Positions 25,035 to 36,280 of a stretch of DNA of 64,000 bases are shown here, piece by piece. A program made the position numbers and the translations under genes. Numbering within the stretch: position 1 is the stretch's first letter; every line of letters begins with the position of its first letter. Below the pieces are notes generated by a model. It saw only the letters and a list, made by a program, of their open reading frames with translations. It made no database searches and had not been told where the DNA came from. The stretch is from contig NC_059374.1 in the NCBI RefSeq assembly GCF_019703515.2, forward strand, positions 20,888,595-20,952,594, in the 5' to 3' direction. The DNA is from Myxocyprinus asiaticus (lineage: Eukaryota; Chordata; Actinopteri; Cypriniformes; Catostomidae).

Positions 25035-25122
25035 GTATATTAGTTTAGTTTATTTCTTATGCTTTCAGTTGGTTTGACTGTCATGTTATATTGATTAAAG
25101 CAATAAAAAATAAATAAAAAAA
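23924..25122 (+). mobile_element. 5'-truncated L1-like LINE with a 12-bp target duplication
   Basis: The host sequence gagcacagtcat occurs at 23912-23923 and again at 25123-25134, directly flanking the insert. The 3' end is A-rich (caataaaaaataaataaaaa) after a TA microsatellite. The open frame at 24431-24730 encodes the end of a LINE ORF2, with SFKIIHRIYPVKQ and the spaced cysteine motif CAFCNIEIESIVYLFFEW (the expected last cysteine is replaced). The 5' two-thirds or more of the LINE is missing, as usual after incomplete reverse transcription. The L1/Tx1-type assignment is by resemblance. Confidence 0.85.
24961..25028. repeat. TA dinucleotide microsatellite
   Basis: About 34 uninterrupted TA units lie within the 3' untranslated part of the LINE insert. 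Confidence 0.95.
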
Positions 25123-25212
25123 GAGCACAGTCATAGAGATGAATGGGGATGCTAACGGATAGCTCTCTCCAGATCTTTTATAGTTCCATGTTTACCTGAA
25201 CTACAAGTCAAG

Positions 25213-26224
25213 GGATATTAAATCTATAACATTTAGAACATATTAATACTGCCCATTATGCATTTAATCCAGTATACACTGATGGATCAAAAAACCCTGA
25301 TACGGGGCGATCAGGTGCAGCATTTTATGTCCCAAAATTTAAAAGTGGAAACAGAGGGAGATAAACTGATGCAACTTCAGTGTACACTGCAGAGTTAGTC
25401 ACCATTCAAATGGCACTTGGTTGGGTTGATGAAGTGATGACAGAGTCTGAAATGCAAGTTTTAATTTGCTCGGACTCAATGGCATCACTTTCAAGCCTTC
25501 AAACTTTCCAATAATGTCGAAGTGATATATTGATAGAAATAATGGTTATGTTACATAGACTAAGGCATATGGAGATTTAGTACACTTTCTGTGGGTTCCA
25601 GCACACGTTGGGGTACAAGGAAATGAAAAAGCAGATAAAATGGCTAAAGAAGCACTTCATTTGGATAACATTAACTTGACAGTCAGTTTAAGTAGGGTAG
25701 AAGGAAAGTGTCTGATTCAACAAGCATGTTGTAATAAATGGCTAATGTACTGGGACACATGTCAGAAAGGCAGACATTTCCATAAAATACAAAGTAACAT
25801 AAAACGAAGTAAAATTAGTCATAATGTAAATAGAAAGGAATATTTTATATTTATAAGATTAAGAATGGGTCACACTAAACTTCACACAGCACTTCACATC
25901 ATGGGCAAACACAACACATGTTTATGTAATATGTGTCAGGAAATGGAAACTGTAGAACATGTTTTGATTAAATGTACTAAATATGAAGAGAATTAGACAC
26001 CTCTGGAAGCATAGAATTCACTATATGCAATATTTTAAGTATTGGACCAGAAACTGGTAGAACAATAATGGCGATAATGAGGTTCCTGAGAAACACTGGT
26101 TTGAAATATAGAATATAGAAAATCTGCCTCGTATTCCATCCTTGTCACACTCCAGCACAGTAGGTGGCGGTATGCACCTTTTTAGTTGGTTTGCAACCCG
26201 CCAGTAAATCCACAAAAGAAGAAA
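25213..26224 (+). mobile_element. 5'-truncated I-type LINE with RNase H domain and 14-bp target duplication
   Basis: The host sequence aactacaagtcaag is present at 25199-25212 and at 26225-26238. The insert begins within an RNase H domain (YTDGSK, GAAFYVP, ICSDSMASL, WVPAHVGVQGNEKADKMAKE) and continues into the C-terminal cysteine region (CLCNMCQEMETVEHVLIKC). Several stops and a frameshift break the frame (for example a TGA after about 25364 and a TAA near 25514). An RNase H domain downstream of the polymerase points to the I/R1 group. The 3' end lacks a long poly-A tail and finishes ccacaaaagaagaaa. Confidence 0.85.
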
Positions 26225-26296
26225 AACTACAAGTCAAGACTTTTTTGAACTACATTACCCGTCAGCGCTGTGATGTAACTCCGTTACTGAACCAAC

Positions 26297-29200
26297 ATGG
26301 CAGCGGCTAGGGCACTCGCAAGTGTTGTCCGCTTGGGATCACATAACATCACTAGAAGTCACAGTTTAACATTTAACAGTATACAGAGACGAGGAATAGC
26401 AGCTTGCATTGACCGTAAGTCAAATAATTTCAATCCCGAGATAATATTAAAGTAAACAGTCCATTGAGGAAAATCAACGACAAGCGAATCCAATTTTGAT
26501 TGAGCAAGTATAGATCTGACCCTAGTTCACTGAATCTCGATAATATGTAACATTCGGTTCAAATGGATAATTGTAGCTCTGCTGGTGTTAAAATGTGGAG
26601 TCAGTGATTGTGACGGCACAGTCACAGAAGAGAGAGTTCCATTGGTGACGTAGGTTTTTTTTTTTTTTTTTTTTTTGCCTGTACTACAATTGTGCTTGAC
26701 TGATACATTTAACGCTGTCGTTTTAGTGTACATTTTGATTCATAAACTCAGTTGTGCAGATTTGTTTTGCCAGTATAATGCCTCATTGAACGTACGTAAA
26801 CTCTCATACTGGGTTTGACTTCGACAAAGTATACAGGAAAATTTTACTAGTCTACAGTTTACATTTTCAGGACTATTTTATAAACTTGTGTAGCCGCAAA
26901 ATTAAGCACGTTCGTAATTCTTGGATCGACATTGGCTAGTTTTTCATTAGCTCAGCCAATCATATTTGGGGGTGTGTACTGGACGTTGATGATTGGCGCA
27001 GGTTTCTTTTGATCCGCGCCCTTGATGTATCTCATAATCCAGTAATGATAATGTCAGGCATACCTAAACACAAACAACACTTTGCATCCACATGCATGGA
27101 AAACCAGGAATATCAGGGATTTTAAAATAAGGATTTCAAGGCCTGGATATAAATGAAAGAAATAGTTCATCCACAAATTCTCTCATCATTTACTCACCCT
27201 CATGCCATCCCAGATGTGTATGACTGACTTTCTTCTGCTGAACACAAATTAATATTTTTAGAAGAATATCTCAGCTCTGTAGGTCTATATAATGCAAGTG
27301 AATGGTCATCAGGCCTTTAAAGCTCCAAAAAGGAAAAAAAGCAGCAGAAAAATAATCCATAAGACTCCTGTGGTTTAATCCATGTCTTCTGAAGCTATCC
27401 AGTTGTTGTTTTGTTTTTGTAGTGAGAACAGACGAAAACGTAACTCCTTTTTCACTTATGATTTCAAGCTCGATTACACTTCCTGGTGCTTGATGCATGC
27501 ACAGAGCGCTAGAAAGTGTAATCGAGCTTGAAATTATGATTGCCAATGAGACTGCTGTCAAGTTGTAAAGTGAAAAAAGACTTAAATATTGATCTGTTTC
27601 TCACCCAAACCTATCATATCACTTCTGAAGGCATGGATTTAACCACTGGAGTCTTATGGATTACTTTTATGCTGCCTTTATGTGCTTTATGGACATTCAA
27701 ATGTCTGGTCACCATTCACTTGCACTGTTTGGACCTACAGAGCTGAGATATTCTTCAAAAAATCTTAATTTGTGTTCAGCAGAAGAAAGAAAGTCATACA
27801 CATCTGGGATGACATGAGGGTGAGTAAATGATGAGAGAATTTTCATTTTTGGATGAACTATCCCTTTAAATCTTAAGTCATGGAAATGTCTATAGTAAAT
27901 CAAACATTTTCTGGTTATGCTCTGCTTTAGAATATTTAATTGGCTAGAAATTGCTCTTCCCGAGTGCAATTTCTTTAAAATTATTTTAAAAAATCCTTAT
28001 CCAGTAAACCGAACAACTGAAAAATGGAAATATCCTGGAAATTAATTGGTCAAAAAGTCTGGGAACCTTGATGGTAACTAACAATTGTGTATCTATCCAC
28101 AGCCTCTATAGGACTTACAGATGAGCAGAAAGAATTTCAGAAGGTGGCATTTGACTTCGCTGCCAATGAGATGGCACCACATATGGCAGAGTGGGACCAA
28201 AAGGTAAATCAACTAGACAGAAAGCGACTATTGTTTATGTGTCATGTTGAAACTTTTACCACTTGGAACTTACTAATGATTAATACTAATCATAGAAACA
28301 TTCATGATTAAATTAATATATCGGGTTCAATACAAGTTAAGCTCAATCGACAGCAATTTGTGGCATAATGATAATTACCACAAAAATTAATTTAGACTCC
28401 TTGTTTAAAAATAATAAAAAAAGCAAAAATCAAAGTTACGGTGAGACAGTGAATTGGGGCCAATTTTTGGAGGGTTTAAAAGGCAGAAATGTGAAGCTTA
28501 TAATTCTATAAAAGCACTTACATTAATTCTTCTGTTAAAACTCATGTATTATTTGAGCTGAAAAGTTGTTTAAATCGTAATTTTTTCAGGCATTTTAGAG
28601 TTTTAGGGTTTTTTGACATTACATCATCATGGCAATGAAGTTGTAAATTTGGATTTAACTTTACACAGAAAGTTTTAGTAAGTGATGGTACACTTTAGTT
28701 TGTGGTTACACTTTTGAAACTGTGACTATTTTAACATTTATAGATTGGGCCCCACTCACTTCCATTGTAAGTGCCAGACTGTAAACCTGATTTTTGCTTC
28801 TTTTAAAGAAAAGGAGGGGCAAGTCAATTATTTTTTTATTTTTTTGCGGTAATCAATATTATGCCACAGATGCTGTTGATTGAGCTTAACTTGTATTGAA
28901 CCCAGAATACTCCTTTAATATTTGTACTCATAGGAAATCTTCCCTGTGGAAGCCATGAGGAAAGCTGCCCAGCTGGGGTTTGGGGGGATTTATGTGAACC
29001 CTGAAGTTGGCGGCTCTGGACTCTCTCGTCTGGACACCTCTATCATCTTTGAAGCATTATCCACAGGCTGTGTCAGCACAACCGCTTACATTAGCATTCA
29101 CAAGTGAGTCTACACTGCCATCTGGAGCCTATTCATCCCACTATCCTTCTTTCACCTTTGTTGTAATGTTATAAGAACATCATAAATCCCACTATTGTAA

Positions 29201-32200
29201 TTATATTTTATCTGCTTAATGACATTGCACTTATTGAAATGCCGCGTTTGAACATGTCGGTGAATATTGTTCACTAATTGTTATTGTTCAACAATAAGTT
29301 GCTTTTTTTGTGGTAGTTTGTTTCATTGTGTGTTTGTTGGTTACCACAGCATGTGCGCCTGGATGATAGACACATTTGGTAACAATGAGCAAAGGGAGAA
29401 ATACTGTCCAGATCTCTGCTCTATGCAAAAGTTTGCCTCCTACTGTCTCACAGAACCTGGTAAGTAAGTTTTTCTGTATTCCTTTTATGGAATACATTCA
29501 GCTGACATGTGAACTGAAGTGTTTATGTTGTTAAAGCAACAGACATTTTTCCATTTAGAAAGGTAATTTTGTTTTAGAATCCAAAGTTGTTTAAAAAGCC
29601 ACATGATTTAGGGGTTGTTACCACTGAACACGTTTTTGTGCCCATCTGCGCTGTTTTTCGATTGACCCTTTGCTAAGCTCCACCCCCCTTGGTTGATGCC
29701 ACTCGCTCTGACAAGCTTTGCAGAACTTCCCATAGGAATGATTAGGAGATTGTTGTGAACTGTGCAGTTTTGGGCAAAATATTCTCATAAACAGAACTGA
29801 TAATATTTTTACATGGGCTGGAATAAAGAGTGACATTTTAAAGCATATTTATTAGAAAAGCGTCATTTGATGGCAATTACACACCTGATAACTAGAGATC
29901 AGTGTTAGGTGTAATCCAGTTACAAAGTAATCAGTTATTGTAATCTATTAACTTTTAGCCAAAAAAGTAGTGTAATAAATTACAGTAAAATTATAGGCCG
30001 AAACCAATAACAATACCAATATTTTGCCGCTTTCATTACTTTGAATTGTGGCGGCATTTTTGTCCATTTAGGTGGCATTTTTGCCCCAAGCCCCCACATT
30101 TCTGACCTTGCTGCATGTTTCCTCTCTGGGCACCTTGTGTCACTGTTACAAGTGACCAGCCACAAAGATTTTTTAATTTTTCCTTTTTTTTTTTTTAATA
30201 ATTTCTACCTACACACATTGCTCCCATAGACTCTCATTGTAAACAAGCAAATGCTTGTCAGAGAAATGGCGGACGGCAAAAGTTGCTAAAATACGATTGG
30301 TCAGAAATACTTAAGGAAGTGTAAACATGCGCTAGGCGGATGTCTCTGACCATTGCTCCACATTTTACAGGTTTTTTTATAGCGTCTTGTGCAGGCTTCC
30401 ACGATTTTTAGATGCTGTTTTAGGTTAAATAAAATGTCACCTGTTATATTCATTGTGCTTTTTCGTAATATGCATCTAGCTTTTTGCATAAGAACGTATT
30501 TGGTCTGAATGGGCCATTAGAATACTGTTGTTTACTTGTGTTCATAGCATTATTGAATTGTGGTGAAAGGTTCTGGAATGAAATGACATGGGTGTTGTAA
30601 TAGTTGCAAACATATATTGTGCTTTCTTCACTCCAGGTAGTGGGAGTGATGCTGCATCACTTTTAACCAGCGCAAAACTCCAAGGAGATCATTATGTCCT
30701 CAATGGCTCAAAGGTACTGGATTTGTGATGGGTTTACAGTACCAATAAAGGTCTTCCTGCAGCTTTTCAACAGTTTCCAATGTTTCTCCTCAGGCGTTCA
30801 TCAGTGGAGCTGGAGACACAGATGTTTATGTGGTCATGTGCAGGACCGGTGGGAAGGGACCTAAGGGGATTTCGTGCTTGGTGGTTGAAAAAGAAACCCC
30901 TGGACTCAGCTTCGGCAAAAAAGAGAAGAAGGTAGCCTAATTAATGTACATGGGCCTTGGTATTTTGTTTGGTCTAAACTTATAGGTGCTTTCAAAAGTC
31001 ATTGTTGAAGCTGATCAGAAATGTTAAAGAATGTCCAGCAGGTGGCAGAGTTGAGTCTGTGGATTAAAACATAAGCGGTGTACTAACATTCAAACTTCAA
31101 TTCTGCAGGTAGGTTGGAACTCACAGCCAACCAGAGCAGTGATGTTTGAGGACTGTGCTGTCCCAGTGGCCAATCGGCTTGGAGCAGAGGGGGAGGGCTT
31201 CAACATTGCCATGAAGGGCCTCAATGGAGGCAGAATTAATATTGGTGAGTTGTTTGATAGATTTTAATAAGTGATATGTTTTACAATACCATCCTTAAAG
31301 AGAACAACATGTGTAAGTAAATGATGATGTGAATAATCCCTTTAATTGTTTGATCATCCCAAACCATTCAACCCTTTCCAGTAGTAATTTTGAAAACGGC
31401 CACACTGAAAAATCAAAACACTTTGATTTGAAACCATTTAGATAATTTTTGCATCACATTTTTAGTATTCACTTGCATGGGAATGTAAAAAGCTTTTAAT
31501 ATAGATTAATGCAAGTATTTTTGTACCCACAGCATCCTGCTCCCTTGGAGCTGCTCACGCATCTGTGGTGCTGGCTCGAGATCATTTGTGTGTGCGGAAA
31601 CAGTTTGGAGAAACACTATCAAAAAACCAGGTAAAGAAAAAGTCGTGCTGAATTGTCAAGCACCAGTTCTATCCTTGGTATTTGGCTGTGTTGATTGAGT
31701 AACATGTAAGATAATTGTTTAAACCCAAAAAATTTAAGTATTATGGATATAACCAACAGTTTGTTCTCACTGTATTCAGTATCTGCAGTTTAAGCTGGCT
31801 GAGATGGCCACTAAGCTGGTAGCTTCCCGGTTGCTGGTGCGCCAGGCAGCGCTGGCTCTGCAGGAGAGTCGACCGGATGCTGTTGCACTATGCTCAATGG
31901 CCAAACTCTTTGTAACAGATGAAAGTTTTTCAGTGAGTATACACAGTGCTCAGTTCTTATGGGGACATCATGTACGGTTAGACCTGAATGTTATTGTAAT
32001 TTAGACCAAAGCATAATTGCAAAAACAGATTTGCTTAAATAAGTTTTGTGACTTTTTGTGAAAAATTTTTTTTTTATGAAAGGTCATCTGAATAACACCT
32101 TTTTATATTCACCCTTCAGATATGTAACCAGGCCTTACAGATGCATGGAGGTTATGGTTATCTAAAGGACTATGCAGTACAACAGTATGTCAGAGACATA

Positions 32201-33598
32201 AGAGTACATCAGATATTGGAGGGTAATGGCTTTATTATATATAAAAGTGCACTAAATGCTATACTGAAATGTTTTTATACACATAATATATACTGTATAG
32301 TATATTATAATCATATATTTTATTGATTTTAATATTTATGTTTAATTAAAAATATATACTGATATGATTATTTGAATATTTGTATTAAAATGTATATACA
32401 TAATGATATGTATATCACACATGATAATGATAATCACATATTAGTTGTGTATATACTGTGTGTGTATATACACCAATCAGCCACAACATTAAAACCACCT
32501 GCCTAATATTGTGTAGGTCCCCATCGTGCCACCAAAACAGCGCCAAAATAGCATTCTGAGATGATATTCTTCTCACCACAATTGTACAGAGCGGTTATCT
32601 GAGTTACCGTAGACTTTATTAGTTCGAACCAGTCTGGCTATCCTTGCTGACCTCTCTCATCATCAAGGCATTTCCATCTGCAGAACTGCCACTCACTAGA
32701 TGTTTTTTGTTTTTGGCACCATTCAGAGTAAATTCTAGAGACTGTTGTGTGTGAAAATCCCAGGAGATCAGCAGTTACAGAACTACTCAAACCAGCCCAT
32801 CTGGCACCAACAGACATCCATGTGATTATCTAATCAGCCAATCATGTGGCAGCAGTGCATAAAATCATGCAGATACGGGTTAGGCGCTAATGTTCACCAA
32901 CCATCAGAATGAAGAAAAAATGTCATCTCAGTGATTTGGACCGTGGCATAATTGTTGGTGCCAAATGGGCTGGTTTGAGTATTTCTGTAACTGCTGATCT
33001 CCTGGGATTGTTTTGGCTGATCGGTGTATATATATATATAAAATGCAGTTCAAAAGTTTGGGTTCACTTGACTAAAATGTTTCTCATGATCTTAAAAACA
33101 TTTGATCTGTATGCTTAAATGTTTGAAATTAGTTTTGTAGATAAAAATATAATTGTGCCAACATATTTCATTACAAACTACATTTTTATTTTATTTTTTT
33201 AAATGGATGATTTGGACTGAATAATAAAGAAAAGTAGCCAATAAGTGCCCAGCATATAGATGGAAACTCCTTCAAAACTGTTTAAAAAGCATCCCAGGGT
33301 GATACCTCAAGAAGTTGGTTGAGAAAATGTCAAGAGTACATGTCTGCACATTCTAGGCAAAGGGTGACTACTTTGAAGATGCTAAAATATAACAGTTTTG
33401 ATTTTTAAATTTTTTTTTTGGTCACAACATAATTCCCATAGTTCCATTTATGTCATTCCATAGTTTGATGACTTTACTATTATTCTAAAATGTGAAATAT
33501 ATATATAAAAATAAAGAATGAGTAAGTGACCCTAAACATTTTACCAGTAGTGTATATATATATATATATATGATAATCATACAGTAGTAGTGTATATA

Positions 33599-33633
<35 letters not shown>

Positions 33634-34719
33634 CATACACACACACACACACACACACACAAGCAATATCACACGAGCAAGAGTGTGATATGGCCCTACA
33701 TCAGCACTTCTGTGATTACCTATGGCCGAATCACAGCAGTGCTGATGTAGGGCCATATCGCACTCTTGCTCGTGTGATATTGCTTATATACAACAGTTTA
33801 ATGAGCAAGTCAATTTAAAAAAATTAGGAAAAACTGTGTACGGTCATAAAAATGCATTTGTGCATGGAACTACTTTCTTACGCGACGGATCAGAATCTGC
33901 AGTTGCTGGTTCAAACCAAATGATGCGTCCAAGCCTCCGTTAGTAATTCAAAAATGTCACTTCAGAAATAGTATCACGGCTTGTGCTGTTTCTACCAAGT
34001 TATTGGATAAACAAGGATGGATGGATGGATGTGTGTGTTTGTGTGTGAGAGAGAGAGATGGAGGGAGAGAGAGAGAGAGATGGAGTGTGTGCGATCAACT
34101 GTTGCCACTCCCAAGCAGAGATGCTGTCAGCTTTCTCAGTGGAAAAATAGCCATCAAGGGGGGGGGATATTTCTCCCTATTTCAGTGTGCAAGAGTCATT
34201 CACTATAGAAACTGCAATCTTCTCTACCATTTTAAACAGCACGTCCTCTCCAATGTGGAAAGTCTGGTAAGAAGTTAGCGCCTTGAGTTTGTGTAATTAA
34301 TCAGTCTGTTGTGTCTCTCAGCTGTGATGAGCCTTAATGCTGAAGTTATTCGTTTAAAGCCGTTTAAAGCTATTTCCTAGCTTTAGTAGTGTAGTAGTAA
34401 TACGAGCATTCACGTAGTGCTGTTGTATGTAAACACTGACTGACGCGGATTCACTTCACATCACCTAACTGGCTCATATTACACACAAACATTATCTTTT
34501 GCCACCACCTGCTGGCTAACATATGTAAAATTACATGTAAAGAGACACATATACAATAGCTCTTAACACATCTGCACTGCTCTTACACTTTAGTTAAGAA
34601 CGGCACGAACACAAGCGGAGTGATACACACAGTGAAGCGTCAGAGTGCTGATGGTGTGAGACCATCAGTACTCATGGAACGTCTCTCGTCCAATCAGATT
34701 CGAGGACCGGAACTAACTG

Positions 34720-34753
<34 letters not shown>

Positions 34754-34756
34754 ATG

Positions 34757-34795
<39 letters not shown>

Positions 34796-36107
34796 CTGGT
34801 CAAAAGTTTTGAAACACTTATTCTTTATTAAAAAAACATTTGTGAATAATAGTAAAGTCATCAAAACTATGGAATAACATAAATGTAACTATGGGAATTA
34901 TGTTGTGACTAAACAAAATCCAAAATAAACCAAAACTGTTATATTTTAGCATCTTCAAAGTAGTCACCCTTTGCCTAGAATTTGCAGACATGTACTCTTT
35001 ACATTTTCTCAACCAACTTCTTGAGGTTTCACCCTGGGATGCTTTTTAAACAGTATTGAAGGAGTTCCCATCTATATGCTGGGCACTTATTGGCTGCTTT
35101 TCTTTATTATTTGGTCCAAGTCATCAATTTCAAAAAGTTTTTTTTAAAATAAAATTGTAGTTTTATAATGAAATAAATTAATATGGTGGTACAATTATAT
35201 TTTTGTCTACAAAACTAATTTCAAACATTTAAGCATACGCCTTCAGATCAAAAGATTTTTAAGATCATGGGAAACATTTGTTTCAAACAAGTGTTTCAAA
35301 ACTTTTGACCGGTAGTGTGTATATATACATACATACATGTATATACATATATATATACACAGTTGTGCTCAAAAGTTTGCATACCCTGACAGAAATTGTA
35401 AAATTTTGGCATTGATTTTGAAAATATGACTGATCATTGAAACAACCACACCATCTTTTTCCAGAGCAGCCTGTATTTCTCCTGAGGTTACCTGTGGGTT
35501 TTTCTTTGTATCCCGAACAATTCTTCTGGCAGTTGTGGCTGAAATCTTTCTTGGTCTACCTGACCTTCGCTTGGTATCAAGAGATACTCAAATTTTCCAC
35601 TTCTTAATAAGTGATTGAACAGTACTGACTGGCATTTTCAAGGCTTTGGATATCTTTTTATATCCTTTTCCATCTTTATAAAGTTCCATTACCTTCTTTT
35701 GACAGTTCATTTCTGCTCCCCATGGCTCAGTATCTAGCCTGCTCAGTGCATCCATGTGAGAGCTAACAAACTCATTGACTATTTATACACAGACACTAAT
35801 TGCAATTTTAAAAGCCACAGGTGTGGGAAATTAACCTTTAATTGCCATTTAAACCTGTGTGTGTCTCCTTGTGTGTCTGTAACAAGGCCAAACATTCAAG
35901 GGTATGTAAACTTTTGATCAGGGCCATTTGGGTGATTTCTGTTATCATTATGATTTAAAAAGGAGCCAAACAACTATGTGATAATAAATGGCTTCATATG
36001 ATCACTATCCTTAAATAAAAGACAGTTTTTCTGCATGATCAGTCATATTTTCAAAATCAATGCCAAAATTTCACAATTTCTGCCAGGGTATGCAAACTTT
36101 TGAGCAC

Positions 36108-36166
<59 letters not shown>

Positions 36167-36280
36167 CCAATTGTGCAAGATTGTAAAAAAAATGTAGTTA
36201 ATTTGATGTACTTGTTCTCTTTAGGTACAAATGAAGTGATGAGGATGATCATTGCAAGGAGTTTGCTTACTGAATCATGA
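26297..36280 (+). CDS. acad8: Isobutyryl-CoA dehydrogenase, mitochondrial
   Basis: ACAD8 is the FAD flavoenzyme that oxidises isobutyryl-CoA to methacrylyl-CoA in valine breakdown in the mitochondrial matrix, passing electrons to ETF. Exons: 26297-26414, 28103-28203, 28934-29103, 29350-29459, 30637-30713, 30794-30931, 31109-31244, 31533-31630, 31780-31932, 32120-32222, 36225-36280; 1260 nt, 419 residues (human about 415). The arginine-rich, acid-poor N-terminus ([20 protein letters not shown]) fits a matrix presequence. Family motifs seen: [100 protein letters not shown]. The final block [13 protein letters not shown] carries the expected catalytic glutamate, Glu-401 of the precursor, at the end of exon 10. 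The last intron is 4 kb and made largely of transposons. Confidence 0.97.
27155..27870. mobile_element. Palindromic element family B in acad8 intron 1
   Basis: The left end agttcatccacaaattctct and the right end ggatgaactatccctttaaa form inverted termini. Internal landmarks tattgatctgtttctcaccc and gtatgactgactttcttctg match the copy at 17231. Its halves have diverged unequally, and it is non-coding. Confidence 0.7.
28315..28920. mobile_element. Palindromic element family A filling acad8 intron 2
   Basis: The left arm (atatcgggttcaatacaag) and right arm (ending acccagaatactcctttaat) are both present with the family interior between them. The element takes up about 600 of the 730 bp of intron 2 and stops about 13 bases before the splice acceptor at 28931-28933. 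Confidence 0.8.
32471..33027. mobile_element. Rearranged fold-back derivative of a Tc1-like element
   Basis: The outer ends are inverted (caccaatcagcc at the left, ggctgatcggtg at the right). Inside, a block of about 53 bp at 32758-32810 reappears reverse-complemented at 32954-33009. The right part encodes a Tc1-type transposase N-terminus ([20 protein letters not shown]). The left part carries the same region in reverse orientation, so this copy is an inverted duplication of the 5' half of the parent element, with no catalytic domain. Confidence 0.75.
33041..33553. mobile_element. Tc1-type short element family D, copy 1
   Basis: It starts gttcaaaagtttgggttcac and ends ccagtagtgta. Landmarks gtgcccagcatatagatgg, gtagtcaccc-type and ttgaggt-type blocks are shared, in reverse orientation, with 34793-35320. 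Non-coding. Confidence 0.7.
33555..33660. repeat. TA and GT/CA microsatellites
   Basis: The stretch contains runs of TA (33555-33570, 33617-33632) and GT then CA (33602-33616, 33636-33660), abutting the palindrome that begins at 33661. Confidence 0.9.
33661..33785. repeat. Near-perfect palindrome with ~57-bp arms
   Basis: The left arm 33661-33717 (starting aagcaatatcacacgagc) and right arm 33729-33785 (ending gctcgtgtgatattgctt) are reverse complements apart from about two mismatches, around a loop of about 11 bases. Each arm also holds a smaller palindrome (atatcacac ... gtgtgatat). The low divergence suggests a recent origin or ongoing correction between arms. It may be an end or core of a DNA transposon. 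Confidence 0.85.
34722..34794. repeat. Compound GT / GTAT / CA microsatellite
   Basis: A GT run is followed by about five GTAT units and a CA run. Its left border follows the sequence ggaccggaactaac. Confidence 0.9.
34793..35320. mobile_element. Tc1-type short element family D, copy 2 (inverted)
   Basis: It starts actggtcaaaagttttgaaa and ends cttttgaccggtagtgt, giving inverted ends. It is a reverse-oriented relative of the copy at 33041-33553. The pair forms inverted repeats of about 0.5 kb separated by about 1.2 kb inside the last acad8 intron. Confidence 0.75.
35360..36112 (-). mobile_element. Deletion derivative of a Tc1-like transposon
   Basis: The terminal inverted repeats of about 70 bp are clear: left cagttgtgctcaaaagtttg from 35360, right ending aaacttttgagcacaactg at 36112. 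On the minus strand the interior holds a degraded start of a Tc1-type transposase with its helix-turn-helix region, but the catalytic part is absent. Confidence 0.8.
36111..36166. repeat. GT then TA microsatellite
   Basis: A run of about 20 GT units followed by a TA run begins directly at the right end of the Tc1 derivative. The acad8 splice acceptor lies about 58 bp further on. Confidence 0.95.

Larger units (their letters stand above)
23029..26296. promoter_or_regulatory. Divergent thyn1/acad8 spacer expanded by two LINEs
   Basis: The two start codons are 3268 bp apart and point away from each other. Removing both LINE insertions and one copy of each target duplication leaves about 1031 bp, suggesting a compact shared promoter before the insertions. 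The part near acad8 contains aactacattacccgtcagcg, related to the aactacaa block that was the second LINE target. No TATA box was identified on either side. Confidence 0.45.

Noticed and set aside
34003..34278. Cysteine/arginine-rich open frames
   Set aside because: They pass through GT and GA simple repeats and have no family resemblance.
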